Assembly: GCF_000716675.1 (NCBI RefSeq)
Contig: NZ_JNXT01000001.1
Span: 186,001-250,000 of the forward strand
Reading direction: 5' to 3'
From: Streptomyces alboflavus
GTDB taxonomy: Bacteria; Actinomycetota; Actinomycetes; Streptomycetales; Streptomycetaceae
Length of the DNA stretch: 64,000 nucleotides
In this document: one piece after another, positions 1 through 8,637 of the stretch
Layout of the letters: the number at the start of each line of letters is the position of its first letter
How positions within the stretch are numbered: the stretch's first letter is position 1
Position numbers and translations under genes: made by a program
Notes under the pieces: model-generated
What the model was told of the DNA's origin: nothing
Database searches by the model: none
What the model saw: only the letters and a program-made list of their open reading frames with translations

Positions 1-83
1 TCTTGGCTCATGGGCGAAGCGCTCCTGATCAGATACGACGGGCGGCGGACGGTGGTCGGTGATGCCAACGCGCTGCCGTTCAT
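1..83 (-). CDS. Possible 5' end of a gene running off the left edge
   Basis: A minus-strand ATG at 83 opens a frame that remains open to the window edge (27 codons, beginning MNGSALASPTT). It starts directly beside a near-perfect palindrome (85-102) placed where a promoter or operator would be, and beyond the terminator-like hairpin of the neighbouring gene. No family can be recognised from so short a piece. The assignment rests on arrangement only. Confidence 0.22.
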   Translation of the reverse strand, partial: MNGSALASPTTVRRPSYLIRSASPMSQ

Positions 84-84
84 G

Positions 85-102
85 ATGCCGACCAGTCGGT
101 AT
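85..102. promoter_or_regulatory. TetR-like palindromic operator candidate
   Basis: Arms ATGCCGAC and GTCGGTAT around a CA centre are inverted repeats with one mismatch. Shape and size resemble operators of TetR-family repressors in Streptomyces. No regulator gene is visible beside it in the window; it would lie to the left. Confidence 0.35.
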
Positions 103-172
103 GTCGTCCAGAGGGTCCGGCCCGAACGTGATCAGGATCGCGGGTGCCGAGGGGTCGAAGCCCGGCGGGGGC

Positions 173-207
173 GGGCGCCCGGTCGGGGAAGGGGTGACCG
201 GGCGCCC
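173..207 (-). terminator. Terminator hairpin after the His-rich gene
   Basis: A perfect 12-bp stem (GGGCGCCCGGTC with GACCGGGCGCCC) closes an 11-nt loop about 30 bp downstream of the His-rich gene on the minus strand. It lacks a clear U-tract, which is common for GC-rich actinomycete terminators. Confidence 0.5.
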
Positions 208-236
208 TGGGAGGAGGGCTCAGGGGGAGCCGGGGC

Positions 237-533
237 TCAGTGGTCGTCCCAGTGGCCGTCGTGCGCGGCGTGCCGGTGCCCGTCGTGGACGTAGTCGACG
301 TGGTCGCCGTGCAGCACCGCGTCGTGCCCGCAGTTCTCGCCGTGCTGGTGGTCGTGGCCCTCGTGGGTGACGTGCCCGCTCGGCTCGCACTCGTCGTAGT
401 GGCCGTCGTGCGGGGTGTGCAGATGGCCGTTGTGGGCGTAGTCGACGTGGTCGCCGTGCGGCACCGCCTGGTGCCCGCAGTCCGGGCTGTGGGTGTGGTC
501 GTGGGCCGGGTGTTCCTGGTGGAGCGTGGTCAT
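237..533 (-). CDS. Histidine-rich protein, probable metal binding
   Basis: This 98-residue acidic protein is full of His, Asp and Cys-containing motifs. The heptad HGDHVDY occurs twice, together with DGH and CGH elements, so the protein reads as two related halves: about residues 14-46, and 58 to the end. There is no signal peptide or membrane segment. Such composition suggests chelation of zinc, nickel or copper in the cytosol, but that is inference from composition and not a family assignment. A 12-bp hairpin follows the stop. The next gene on the other side is a divergent oxidoreductase with its own palindrome, so the two may not be co-regulated. Function is not established. Confidence 0.82.
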   Translation of the reverse strand: MTTLHQEHPAHDHTHSPDCGHQAVPHGDHVDYAHNGHLHTPHDGHYDECEPSGHVTHEGHDHQHGENCGHDAVLHGDHVDYVHDGHRHAAHDGHWDDH

Positions 534-621
534 GACGTACGCCTTCCGTGCGGGAGGTGTCCCCGTCGGCGGTGCCGGGTGACTCTCTCAGGCTAGTCCT
601 CGATGCCTGTTTGATCCCGTT

Positions 622-636
622 GTGAAAGCTTTTCAC
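622..636. promoter_or_regulatory. Palindrome upstream of the MDR oxidoreductase
   Basis: GTGAAA and TTTCAC form a perfect inverted repeat around GCT, 28 bp before the oxidoreductase start. It is a plausible operator for a small redox or MarR/HxlR/TetR-type repressor, which is inferred from symmetry and position only. Confidence 0.4.
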
Positions 637-664
637 TACTTCCATGACTCCGTGAGGCGACCCG

Positions 665-1612
665 ATGAAAGCGATCAGCTACCGCGCGTACGGCGGGCCC
701 GACGTCCTTGAGTACGGCGATGTGCGCGACCCGAAGGTCGGCCCCGACTCCGTCCTGGTCAAGGTGCGGGCCGCGGCCCTGAACCCGGTCGACCACAAGT
801 GCCGCGAGGGGTACCTGGACGCCGTCCTCGACGCCGTCTTCCCGGTGATCCCCGCCTGGGACGTGGCCGGTGTGGTGGTCCAGCCGGGCGCCGCGGCCCC
901 GGAGTTCGCCGTCGGCGACGAGGTCATCGGATACGTACGCGAGGACTTCCTCTCGCGCGGCACCCTCGCCGAGTATGTGGCGGCTCCCGTGCGCACCCTC
1001 GCGCGCAAGCCGCGCAACCTCACCTTCGAGGAGGCCGCGGGGCTGCCCCTGGCCGGGCTCACCGCCTACCAGGTGATCACCAAGGCCCTGTCCGTCACCG
1101 ACGGCGACGTCGTGCTCGTGCACGCGGCCGCGGGCGGTGTCGGCACCTTCGCCGTGCAGCTCGCCCGGCACGCGGGCGCCCGCGTCATCGGCACCGCGAG
1201 CGAACGCAACCACGCCTACCTGCGCGACCTCGGCGCGGAACCGGTCGTGTACGGCGACGGCCTCGCCGAGCGGGTGCGCGCCCTCGCCCCCGAGGGCGTC
1301 GACGCGGCCTTCGACACCATCGGCGGCGACACCCTGAAGCTCTCCGCGGACCTCCTCGCCCCCGGCGGCCGCCTCGCCTCCATCGCCGACGGCTCCGTCA
1401 TCGCCCTCGGCGGCCAGTACTGCTTCGTCCGCCCCGACGCCGCCGACCTGACCCGCCTCACCGAACTCGTCGAACAGGACGTCCTCACCGCCCACGTCCA
1501 GGAGACGTTCCCCCTGGAACGGGCGGCGGACGCGTTCCGGCTCCTGGAGGAGGGGCGGACGCGGGGGAAGATCGTGGTGCGGGTGGACTGGGCGGAGGAG
1601 GGTGGGCAGTAG
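665..1612 (+). CDS. NAD(P)-dependent MDR oxidoreductase (quinone reductase type)
   Basis: The 315-residue protein is a medium-chain dehydrogenase/reductase of the zinc-independent quinone oxidoreductase branch. The N-terminal GroES-like half (residues 1 to about 120) carries AALNPVDHK and DVAGVV. The Rossmann half has the nucleotide-binding stretch HAAAGGVGTFAVQLA at about 153-167. The C-terminus ends with the usual RGKIVVRV. Cysteine ligands for catalytic or structural zinc are absent. It probably reduces quinones or enones with NADPH in the cytosol. It stands alone on the plus strand, with a palindrome (622-636) just upstream that may be its operator. Length matches the family. Confidence 0.93.
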   Translation: MKAISYRAYGGPDVLEYGDVRDPKVGPDSVLVKVRAAALNPVDHKCREGYLDAVLDAVFPVIPAWDVAGVVVQPGAAAPEFAVGDEVIGYVREDFLSRGTLAEYVAAPVRTLARKPRNLTFEEAAGLPLAGLTAYQVITKALSVTDGDVVLVHAAAGGVGTFAVQLARHAGARVIGTASERNHAYLRDLGAEPVVYGDGLAERVRALAPEGVDAAFDTIGGDTLKLSADLLAPGGRLASIADGSVIALGGQYCFVRPDAADLTRLTELVEQDVLTAHVQETFPLERAADAFRLLEEGRTRGKIVVRVDWAEEGGQ

Positions 1613-1714
1613 GGGGTGGGATCGGCCCTGGTGGGCGGGGTGCGTCTCGCCTGCGGAGGCCTTGAGGCCCTGAGGTCCTGAGGCCTGACGCCCTGAGGTC
1701 CGGCGGAGGTCCCG

Positions 1715-2089
1715 CTAGAGGATCAGCGCCGCCGCGCACACCGCGAGCGCACCCGTGCACACGGCCGCCGCCGTGGCCGTGCGGCGGCCGAGCGGGTGCG
1801 GGCGGGCCGCCGTCAGCGCCGTCATCCTGCGGTGCGCGACCGCCAGGAAGCCCAGCCACAGCAGCAGACACAGCGCGCACGCGACGGCGGCGACCACGGA
1901 CGCCCCGTCGTGCAGCGCCGCGCGGGCGCCGAGCACGGCGGCGACCGTGCAGGTCAGTGTCGTACGCCGCCACGCGAGGCGGGTCCGCTCGGGCTGGAGG
2001 CCGGGGTCGCGCGGCGCGGGGTCCCGGAGGGCGGCGTCCCCGGCCCCGCCAGTACCCCCGGCGCCACCGGGGCCCACGGCCTCGGTCAC
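1715..2089 (-). CDS. DUF202 domain membrane protein
   Basis: A GTG start at 2089 gives 124 residues. After a Gly/Ala/Pro-rich leader of about 30 residues comes the DUF202 signature PERTRLAWRRT, followed by three hydrophobic segments (about 45-66, 69-85, 105-124). Its start overlaps the stop of the upstream DUF202 gene in the string GTGA, so the pair is probably translationally coupled. DUF202 proteins (YidH/YidG type) are small inner-membrane proteins of unknown function, often encoded in pairs as here. Confidence 0.83.
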   Translation of the reverse strand: MTEAVGPGGAGGTGGAGDAALRDPAPRDPGLQPERTRLAWRRTTLTCTVAAVLGARAALHDGASVVAAVACALCLLLWLGFLAVAHRRMTALTAARPHPLGRRTATAAAVCTGALAVCAAALIL

Positions 2090-2478
2090 CCCTCCCACCC
2101 GAACACCACGACCACCACCATGGCCACCGCGACCACCGCCACCACCACGCCGAGGAGCGCCGGGAAACGGGACGCGGGCAGGTCCTCGCCGCGCCGCATG
2201 GCCTGCTCGCAGCGCACCCAGTGGTTCACGGCGCGCAGCGCGCACAGCACCCCGGCGGCGAGCAGCGCGAGGGCGAGGCCGACGCGCACGCCCCAACGCA
2301 GGTCGGGCAGGAACTGGTCCACGGCGAAGCCGCCGCCGATCAGCGCGAGGGCGGTGCGCAGCCAGGCGAGGAAGGTGCGTTCGTTGGCGAGGGAGAAGCG
2401 GTAGTCGGGGGTTTCGCCCTCCTGCCGGGCGCGCTCGGGGGCGAACCACAGCCTCAGGCTCTGTACGAAGGTGCTCAC
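2086..2478 (-). CDS. YidH family DUF202 membrane protein
   Basis: The GTG start at 2478 gives 130 residues. The DUF202 core FSLANERTFLAWLRTALALIGGG lies at about residues 28-50. Three membrane segments are visible (about 38-57, 66-86, 108-126), the last being a Val-rich helix. The protein ends VFGWEG and its stop overlaps the GTG of the next DUF202 gene by four bases. The two are therefore likely one transcription unit making paired membrane proteins. No biochemical role is known for the family. Confidence 0.87.
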   Translation of the reverse strand: MSTFVQSLRLWFAPERARQEGETPDYRFSLANERTFLAWLRTALALIGGGFAVDQFLPDLRWGVRVGLALALLAAGVLCALRAVNHWVRCEQAMRRGEDLPASRFPALLGVVVAVVAVAMVVVVVFGWEG

Positions 2479-2552
2479 CGTTGCACGATAGGTCGCCCGG
2501 TGCGGCGCTCGCCCGCCGGGCGCCGTGGGCCGCGCCGGGCTGTTTCGCCGGG

Positions 2553-3086
2553 CTATTCGGCGGCCCGGAACGCCCGCAGCCGCGCGTACGCGTCGAGGCC
2601 GTCCGGCACCCACTCCCACTCGGTGGTCCGCCGCGCAAGCTCCTCGTCGGTGAGGAAGTCGTGCCAGGCCACCTCCTCGCGCTGCGGGTCGACCGGGGTC
2701 GTGCAGCGCACCTCGTACACGGCCGACCACCAGGTGCGGCCCGCGCCGTCGTCGAACAGGAACTTGAACAGGGGTACGGGGCGGGGGAGTCCGCTGACGC
2801 CCAGCTCCTCCTGGGCCTCGCGCAGCGCCGCGTCGTCGTACGACTCGCCGGCCGCGACGACGCCGCCGACGAACATGTCGTAGCGGGAGGGGAAGACGAG
2901 CTTGTCCGGGGTGCGGCGGTGGACGAAGACGCGGCCCTCGGCGTCGCGGGCCTCGATGAACACGCAGCGGTGCCGTAGGCCGCGGGCGTACACCTCGCCC
3001 CGGCGGGCCGTCCCCACGACGTTGTCGTCCTGGTCGACGACATCCAGCACCTCGTCCGCCGGATCGGCGACCCCACGCATCTCCAT
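2553..3086 (-). CDS. NUDIX hydrolase
   Basis: The protein has 177 residues from the ATG at 3086; a second ATG two codons on is equally possible, and an upstream ATG at 3104 would add six residues. The Nudix box is complete: GGVVAAGESYDDAA followed by LREAQEELGV, giving the GX5EX7REUXEEXGU pattern at roughly residues 73-95. The N-terminal segment (DEVLDVVDQDDNVVG) and overall length resemble Idi-like or MutT-like hydrolases of the YfcD type. It should hydrolyse a nucleoside diphosphate linked to another group; the substrate cannot be told. It lies upstream of the DUF202 pair, separated by 74 bp. Confidence 0.92.
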   Translation of the reverse strand: MEMRGVADPADEVLDVVDQDDNVVGTARRGEVYARGLRHRCVFIEARDAEGRVFVHRRTPDKLVFPSRYDMFVGGVVAAGESYDDAALREAQEELGVSGLPRPVPLFKFLFDDGAGRTWWSAVYEVRCTTPVDPQREEVAWHDFLTDEELARRTTEWEWVPDGLDAYARLRAFRAAE

Positions 3087-3133
3087 CCCCCCATCCAACC
3101 GCACCCCCCGGCAACCTCGACCCAGCCGAGCAA

Positions 3134-3350
3134 CAGCCCGGCACCCTCAGCCCTGCCGGGGTCACCCCCCTATCGGCGCTCCGCGCCTCGTCCTCAATCG
3201 CCGGACGGGCTCTCTCCCACCCGCCCGCCAAAACTCGCACCGGCCTGTCCGACAGCCCGGCACCTTCAGCCCTGCCGGGGTCGCCCCCGTATCGGCGCTT
3301 CGCGCCTCGTCCTCAAACGCCGGACGGGCTCTCTCCCACCCGCCCGCCCC
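3134..3350. repeat. Tandem copies of a Streptomyces intergenic repeat
   Basis: Two copies of a unit of about 95-120 bp lie head to tail (from about 3134 and about 3255), each holding the core that reads, on the minus strand, AGCCCGTCCGGCG then TTTGAGGACGAGGCGC (cores 3171-3211 and 3290-3330). A shortened third copy begins near 3372. The gap 3087-3777 shows no convincing coding sequence; it holds only these repeats and the inverted copy described separately. Confidence 0.8.
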
Positions 3351-3509
3351 CACCAATGCTTCGGCTGTTCAGCAGCCCGGCACCTTCAGCCCCGAAACGG
3401 CTCACCCCGCAGTGCCTCTCCGGCTCCCCCCCCGCACATGGCAGCCCGCCCCGCGGCGCCTTCCGGCCCGCCGCACGGCAGCTTCCCAGCCCGCCTCGGT
3501 GAGGTTTTC

Positions 3510-3700
3510 AGCCCGTCCGGCGTTTGAGGACGAGGCGCGGAGCGCCGATAGCGGGGGAGGACTGTCCCACCCGTCACGGGACGTCCGCCTGCGGGGTCCG
3601 GGGCGGAGCCCCCCGCGCGGCGGAGCCGCACAATGTCACAGCCGGGAAGGGGTGGGATTGGGGAGAGCCCCGCAGGGCCCCCACCAACCCACCCCCGGAC
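3510..3700. repeat. Opposite-orientation copy of the intergenic repeat with GC hairpin tail
   Basis: The core at 3510-3550 is the inverse of the two copies to its left, so the gap can fold back on itself. It is followed by the usual tail of this repeat family, a GGGGCGGAGCCCC hairpin and a GGGAAGGGGTGGGATTGGGG segment ending near 3700. The same tail occurs at 10066-10263. Confidence 0.7.
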
Positions 3701-3777
3701 AGTTGACTGCGCACCCCGCTGAACCGAGGATTCTGACTCACCGGTAACCGTGCGAGCCGACCCCCCGAGGAGCCCCC

Positions 3778-5433
3778 ATGGCCTACGACGCAGACGTCAT
3801 CGTGATCGGCGCGGGCCTCGCCGGCCTCACGGCGACCGCCGAACTCGTCGACGCGGGCCGCAAGGTGATCCTCGTCGACCAGGAACCGGAACAGAGCCTC
3901 GGCGGCCAGGCCCACTGGTCCTTCGGCGGCCTGTTCTTCGTGGACTCACCGGAACAGCGCCGCATGCGCATCAAGGACCACCGGGAACTGGCCCTGCAGG
4001 ACTGGCTGGGCACAGCGGCGTTCGACCGCGAGGAGGACCACTGGCCCCGCAAGTGGGCGGAGGCGTACGTCGACTTCGCGGCAGGCGAGAAGCGCCCCTG
4101 GCTGCACGCCCAGGGCGTCCGTTTCTTCCCGGTGGTCGGCTGGGCGGAGCGCGGCGGCTACGACGCCCAGGGCCACGGCAACTCCGTCCCCCGCTTCCAC
4201 ATCACCTGGGGCACGGGCCCCGGCCTCCTCGCCCCCTTCGTGCGCCGCGTCCACGAGGGCGCGGCCCGCGGCCTGGTGCAGTTCAAGTTCCGTCACCGCG
4301 TGACGGGCCTCGCGCGCACGGGCGGCGTCGTCGACACCGTGAGCGGCGAGATCCTCGCGCCCTCCGGCGTCGAGCGCGGCAAGGCCAGCAGCCGCGAGGT
4401 GTCCGGCTCGTTCGAGTTCCGCGCCCAGGCGGTGATCGTCACGTCCGGCGGCATCGGCGGCAACCACGACCTCGTACGTGCCAACTGGCCGAAGCGCCTC
4501 GGCAACCCGCCGGAGAAGATGATCTCGGGCGTGCCCGCACACGTGGACGGCCTGATGCTCGGTATCGCCGAGGGCGCGGGCGCGCACCTGATCAACCGCG
4601 ACCGCATGTGGCACTACACGGAGGGCATCGAGAACTGGGCCCCGATCTGGGACCGGCACGGCATCCGCATCCTGCCGGGCCCGTCCTCGCTGTGGCTGGA
4701 CGCCCGCGGCAACCGCCTGCCCGTACCGCTGTTCCCGGGCTTCGACACGCTCGGCACCCTGGACCACATCATGCACACCGGGTACGACTACACGTGGTTC
4801 GTGCTCAACCAGCGCATCATCGGCAAGGAGTTCACGCTCTCCGGATCCGAGCAGAACCCCGACCTGACGGGCAAGTCCGTGCGCGGCGTCATCGACCGGG
4901 CGCGGGCCGACGTGCCGGGCCCGGTCAAGGCGTTCATGGACAACGGCGTGGACTTCGTCGTGGAGCGCGACCTGGGCGCGCTGGTGCGGGGCATGAACGC
5001 CCTGACGAAGGAACCCCTCATCGACGAGGCGGCGCTGCACCGCACCCTCGCCGCGCGCGACCGCGAGATCGTCAACCCGTTCACCAAGGACTTGCAGGTC
5101 AACGCCATTCGCGGCGCCCGCAAGTTCGTCGGCGACCGGCTCATCAGGACGGTCGCGCCGCACCCGATCCTCGACCCGAAGGCGGGCCCGCTCGTCGCCG
5201 TGCGCCTGAACATCCTCACCCGCAAGTCCCTGGGCGGCCTGGAGACCGACCTCGCCTCGCGCGTGCTGCAGGAGGGCGGCGACCCGCTGCCGGGCGTGTA
5301 CGCCGCCGGGGAGGCCGCCGGATTCGGCGGCGGGGGAGTGCACGGCTACCGCTCCCTGGAGGGGACGTTCCTCGGCGGCTGCCTGTTCTCGGGCCGCGCG
5401 GCCGGGCGTGCGGCGGGGAAGGCGGTCGGCTGA
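3778..5433 (+). CDS. FAD-binding dehydrogenase, KstD/fumarate reductase flavoprotein fold
   Basis: The 551-residue flavoprotein opens with a dinucleotide-binding motif (DVIVIGAGLAGLTATAELVDAG, residues about 5-26) and a Gly-rich SLGGQAHWSFGG loop. It closes with the FAD_binding_2 signature around YAAGEAAGFGGGGVHGYRSLEG, then LGGCLFSGRAAG. Family members include 3-ketosteroid-1-dehydrogenases and fumarate reductase-like enzymes. The annotation FAD-binding dehydrogenase is safe, the substrate is not. There is no signal peptide, so it should be cytosolic. It is monocistronic, between a repeat-filled gap and an unrelated protein gene. Confidence 0.92.
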   Translation: MAYDADVIVIGAGLAGLTATAELVDAGRKVILVDQEPEQSLGGQAHWSFGGLFFVDSPEQRRMRIKDHRELALQDWLGTAAFDREEDHWPRKWAEAYVDFAAGEKRPWLHAQGVRFFPVVGWAERGGYDAQGHGNSVPRFHITWGTGPGLLAPFVRRVHEGAARGLVQFKFRHRVTGLARTGGVVDTVSGEILAPSGVERGKASSREVSGSFEFRAQAVIVTSGGIGGNHDLVRANWPKRLGNPPEKMISGVPAHVDGLMLGIAEGAGAHLINRDRMWHYTEGIENWAPIWDRHGIRILPGPSSLWLDARGNRLPVPLFPGFDTLGTLDHIMHTGYDYTWFVLNQRIIGKEFTLSGSEQNPDLTGKSVRGVIDRARADVPGPVKAFMDNGVDFVVERDLGALVRGMNALTKEPLIDEAALHRTLAARDREIVNPFTKDLQVNAIRGARKFVGDRLIRTVAPHPILDPKAGPLVAVRLNILTRKSLGGLETDLASRVLQEGGDPLPGVYAAGEAAGFGGGGVHGYRSLEGTFLGGCLFSGRAAGRAAGKAVG

Positions 5434-5670
5434 GGTCCGCCCCGGGGCGGCGAGGAAGGCGGTCGGCCGAGGGCAGCCCGGGGCGGCGCGCAAGTCGGAC
5501 GTGCGGGGGCGAGTCGGCAGGGAGGCGTCAAGTCGGGCGGCCGGGACCGAGGTTGGGTAAGGGGCCGCGTACGGACCCGACAGTGACGGACCCTTGACGC
5601 GGAGTGTCGCATACCGCTTTGCTGTGCGTGATCACACGCTCGCCCAACGCGTCGGGGAGGACGTCCCGCG

Positions 5671-6633
5671 GTGTCTCCACCTCCGCCCCCTCCGCTCGGC
5701 CGCTCCCGCAAGAAGGCCGCGCACACCTTCGACGCCGCCCTCGACGACACCGAACTCGTCACCGCGCGCGCCGCGTTGGCCCAGGGGCGCTGGACCGAGG
5801 TGCGTGCGCTGCTCGCGGCCACCGGCGACGACTGGGACCGCAGGGGCCACCGCTTCGACGTCCTCGGGCGCGAGTCCGCCACCGGGGCCTGGGCCCGTGA
5901 CTGGCGGCTCGCCGAACCGGAGAGCGTCGATGCCGTCGCCCTGCTCGCCTTCGCCTGCGTGCACCGGGCGCTGCGCGGCAAGGAGCGCTCCGAGAAGGCC
6001 CGCGCCGCCTGCCGCGAGGCCGCAGCGCTCGTCCCCGCCGACCCCACCCCCTGGCTCGCGCTGCTGCTCCTGGAGCGCAGCCTCGGCCACGAGGAGGACG
6101 TCGTACGCCTCTTCGACGAGGTCCGCCACCGGCACCCCGAGCACCACCACGCCCACCACCTGATGGTCGCGCGGCTCGCCGAGCGGCGGCCCGGGGCGGG
6201 CCAGGACCCGCTGCACGAGGTGTACGACTTCGCGTCCTGGGCCGCCGAACAGGCCCCCGACCACTCGCCGCTCTCCGTGCTCCCGGTGATCGCGCACGCC
6301 GAGCGCTACCGCGTGCTCGCCACCGCGGGCAGCGAGAACAAGGACCCGGTCGCCTCCGGGCACTGGACGAGCCGCCGCGCCCGGCAGGTGATGAAGGCGT
6401 CCTTCGACTGGTGGCTGGAGTGGGAGATGCCGCACGAGTCGGTGCACCCGCGCGCCTTCGTCGACCTCAACTTCCTCGCCCACGCCCGGTTCTGCGAGGG
6501 CCGGGCGGCCGAGTCCGCGGCCCTCTTCCACCGCATCGGCCGGCACGCGACCGAGGTCCCCTGGTCCTACCCCGACCGCGATCCGCACCAGGCCTACTTC
6601 GCCGCCCGCGGCACGGCACTCGGCACGGCCTGA
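5671..6633 (+). CDS. Hypothetical protein, TPR-like helical
   Basis: GTG at 5671 gives 320 residues. After a Pro-rich start (MSPPPPPPLGRSRKKA) the protein is Ala/Leu/Arg-rich with repeated helical pairs such as AALAQGRWTEVRALLAATG and ALLLLERSLGHEEDVVRLF, typical of degenerate tetratricopeptide repeats. I recognise no catalytic motif and no signal or membrane segment. Its 3' end is 148 bp from the permease gene on the same strand; a 16-bp direct repeat (6645-6676) sits in that gap. A scaffold or protein-interaction role is inferred from the TPR-like pattern alone. Confidence 0.8.
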   Translation: MSPPPPPPLGRSRKKAAHTFDAALDDTELVTARAALAQGRWTEVRALLAATGDDWDRRGHRFDVLGRESATGAWARDWRLAEPESVDAVALLAFACVHRALRGKERSEKARAACREAAALVPADPTPWLALLLLERSLGHEEDVVRLFDEVRHRHPEHHHAHHLMVARLAERRPGAGQDPLHEVYDFASWAAEQAPDHSPLSVLPVIAHAERYRVLATAGSENKDPVASGHWTSRRARQVMKASFDWWLEWEMPHESVHPRAFVDLNFLAHARFCEGRAAESAALFHRIGRHATEVPWSYPDRDPHQAYFAARGTALGTA

Positions 6634-6781
6634 CCCGCACCATCGCACCACCGCGACTCCGCACCACCGCGACTCCGCACCACCCGGCACGCGCGACGCG
6701 CCACCCGCACGTGGCACGCACCACCCGGCACACGAGACGCATGACCAACGGCCCCCTGCGGGCGGAGAGGACGACCGCGCC

Positions 6782-8371
6782 ATGGCGACGGGCAGTTCGA
6801 GCACCAGCGCAAGCAGCACCGGCGGCGGCACGGGATCCCGCGGCAGGTCCGTCCCGCGGCAGGGCGGCGGCATCAGTACGTACATGGGCCAGGAGCGGGC
6901 CCTGCGCGCGGGCCGCCTCGGCACCGCGGGCCTGCTCCTGTCCGTGCTCGCCGCCACCGGGCCGCTGATGGTCGTCGCGGGCGTCATGCCGACGACGTAC
7001 GGCGTGATGGGCGTGGTGGGCCAGCCCCTGCTGTTCCTGATACTCGGCGTCGTCCTCGCCCTGTTCAGCTTCGGCTACGCGGAGATGAGCCGGCACGTCC
7101 ACAACGCCGGTGCCTTCTACGCCTACATCTCGCGCGGCCTCGGCGGCACCGCGGGCGCGGCCGCCTCCGTCGTCGCGCTCGTGGCCTACAGCGTGCTCCA
7201 GGTGGGCCTGTTCGGCATCCTCGGCTTCGAGGTGTCCGGGCTGCTCGACAAGTACGCCGACGTCACCGTCGGCTGGTGGGTCCCCGCGCTCGCCGCCGTC
7301 CTGCTGGTCGGCGCCCTCGGCTGGCTGAAGATCGACCTCAACGCGCGTGTGCTCGGCGTCCTGCTGCTCATCGAGGTCGCGCTCGTCGTCATCTTCGACA
7401 TCGCCGCCGTCGCCGACCCGGCGAAGGAGGGCCTGTCGCTGCACGCGTTCAACCCCGACACCCTCACCGGCGCGGGCGTCGCCACCTCGCTGTGCTTCTG
7501 CATAGCGGCGTTCACCGGCTTCGAGCAGGCACCCGTGTACGCCGAGGAGACCAGCCGCCCGCACGTCGTGGTCGCGCGCGTGATGTTCTTCGCCGTCGGC
7601 TTCGTCGCCGTCTTCTTCGCCCTCAGCTCCTGGGCCCTCACCGTCGCCGCCGGACCCTCCGGCATCGTGCCCGCCGCACAGCAGCAGAGCGCGGGGCTGC
7701 TGTTCGGACTCACCGAGCCACGGCTCGGCGGCACCTTCACCGACGTCCTGCACGTCCTGTTCGTGACCGGCATCTTCGCGGCCATACTGAGCTTCCACAA
7801 CGTCGTCGCCCGCTACGCCTTCGCCATGGGCCGCGAGGGCCTGCTGCCCGCGGCCTTCGCCCGCACCAACAGCGCGAGCGGCGCGCCGGGCACGGGCTCG
7901 CTGCTCCAGACCGTGATCTCCGTCGTCGTCGTGATCGCCTTCGCCGTCACCGACGACGGCCCTGCTGGCGACCCGACCGCGCCCGTCCTGCGCCTGTTCA
8001 CCTGGGGCGGCAACGTGGGCGCCCTCGGCGTCCTGCTCCTGATGGCCACCGCGTCCGTGGCCGTCATCGTCTTCTTCGTCCGGCGCGGCGCCGCGGCCGC
8101 CCAGGCCTGGCGGATCGCGGCCTCCGGCCTCGCCGCGGCCGCGCTGCTCGTCATCGCGGGCTACACCGTCAAGGACTTCGACGTCCTCGTCGGCGCGGGC
8201 CCCGACTCCTCGCTGAGCTGGGCCCTGCCGGGCGTCATCGGCGTCGCGGCGGTCGTGGGCCTCGCGTACGGGGCGTACCTGAAGAGGGCCCGCCCGGCGG
8301 CGCACGCGCGCATCGGGCTCGGCAACGAGGCGTTCCAGCTGGAGAAGGCGGCGGGGGACGCGGGGCGCTAG
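6782..8371 (+). CDS. APC family amino acid permease
   Basis: The 529-residue integral membrane protein has about 12-14 hydrophobic segments and the APC-superfamily features GTAGLLLSVLAATGPLMVVAG near the first helix, FAAF-type CIAAFTGFEQAPVYAEET in the middle and SFHNVVARYAFAMGREGLLP in the loop after TM8. It should import an amino acid or amine by proton symport; the substrate cannot be assigned. The N-terminal 35 residues are Ser/Thr/Gly-rich and cytoplasmic. The stop codon TAG lies inside the CTAG that forms the edge of a MITE-like element, so the insertion may have supplied or changed the C-terminus (final residues KAAGDAGR). Confidence 0.92.
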   Translation: MATGSSSTSASSTGGGTGSRGRSVPRQGGGISTYMGQERALRAGRLGTAGLLLSVLAATGPLMVVAGVMPTTYGVMGVVGQPLLFLILGVVLALFSFGYAEMSRHVHNAGAFYAYISRGLGGTAGAAASVVALVAYSVLQVGLFGILGFEVSGLLDKYADVTVGWWVPALAAVLLVGALGWLKIDLNARVLGVLLLIEVALVVIFDIAAVADPAKEGLSLHAFNPDTLTGAGVATSLCFCIAAFTGFEQAPVYAEETSRPHVVVARVMFFAVGFVAVFFALSSWALTVAAGPSGIVPAAQQQSAGLLFGLTEPRLGGTFTDVLHVLFVTGIFAAILSFHNVVARYAFAMGREGLLPAAFARTNSASGAPGTGSLLQTVISVVVVIAFAVTDDGPAGDPTAPVLRLFTWGGNVGALGVLLLMATASVAVIVFFVRRGAAAAQAWRIAASGLAAAALLVIAGYTVKDFDVLVGAGPDSSLSWALPGVIGVAAVVGLAYGAYLKRARPAAHARIGLGNEAFQLEKAAGDAGR

Positions 8372-8546
8372 GGCCTGTCTGACAATTCCCGTCGTCGCCC
8401 GGAGGGCGGCTGGGCGGCGTCAGGTGCGTGCTCTCGGCGCGCCGGGCGCAGACCCATGTACTGGACGTACTTGGGTCTGCGCCCGGTGCGCCGAGAGTGC
8501 GTGCATGGCGTCGCTCGGCAGACGGGAATTGTCAGACAGGCCCTAG
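8368..8546. mobile_element. MITE-like element with perfect terminal inverted repeats
   Basis: A 179-bp block begins CTAGGGCCTGTCTGACAATT and ends with its exact inverse complement; the terminal repeats are 26 bp and perfect (8368-8393, 8521-8546). Subterminal arms 8431-8456 and 8472-8497 match at 25 of 26 positions, so almost the whole element folds into a cruciform around a GTAC-rich centre. It has no coding capacity. CTAG or TA at both ends suggests a target duplication like those of IS5- or IS630-type transposases, which would have to act in trans. It abuts the permease stop codon. Confidence 0.7.
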
Positions 8547-8637
8547 GGCTGAGAGCCCCGCCGGGCGGATGTGACGAAGCGCTGACGGACACCCGCGGAC
8601 CCTGGCCACGCGTGCCCGCGGGTGCTCGAATCGAGGG

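Noticed and set aside
10..370. Overlapping plus-strand frames at the left edge
   Set aside because: They run through a terminator and the antisense of the His-rich gene, with low-complexity Arg/Gly/Pro translation.
593..1495. Long minus-strand frame opposite the MDR oxidoreductase
   Set aside because: It mirrors the real gene; composition is Gly/Val/Glu/Arg-rich antisense translation typical of GC-rich DNA, with no family motifs.
3946..5493. 515-codon minus-strand frame opposite the FAD dehydrogenase
   Set aside because: Antisense shadow of a gene with clear FAD motifs on the plus strand.
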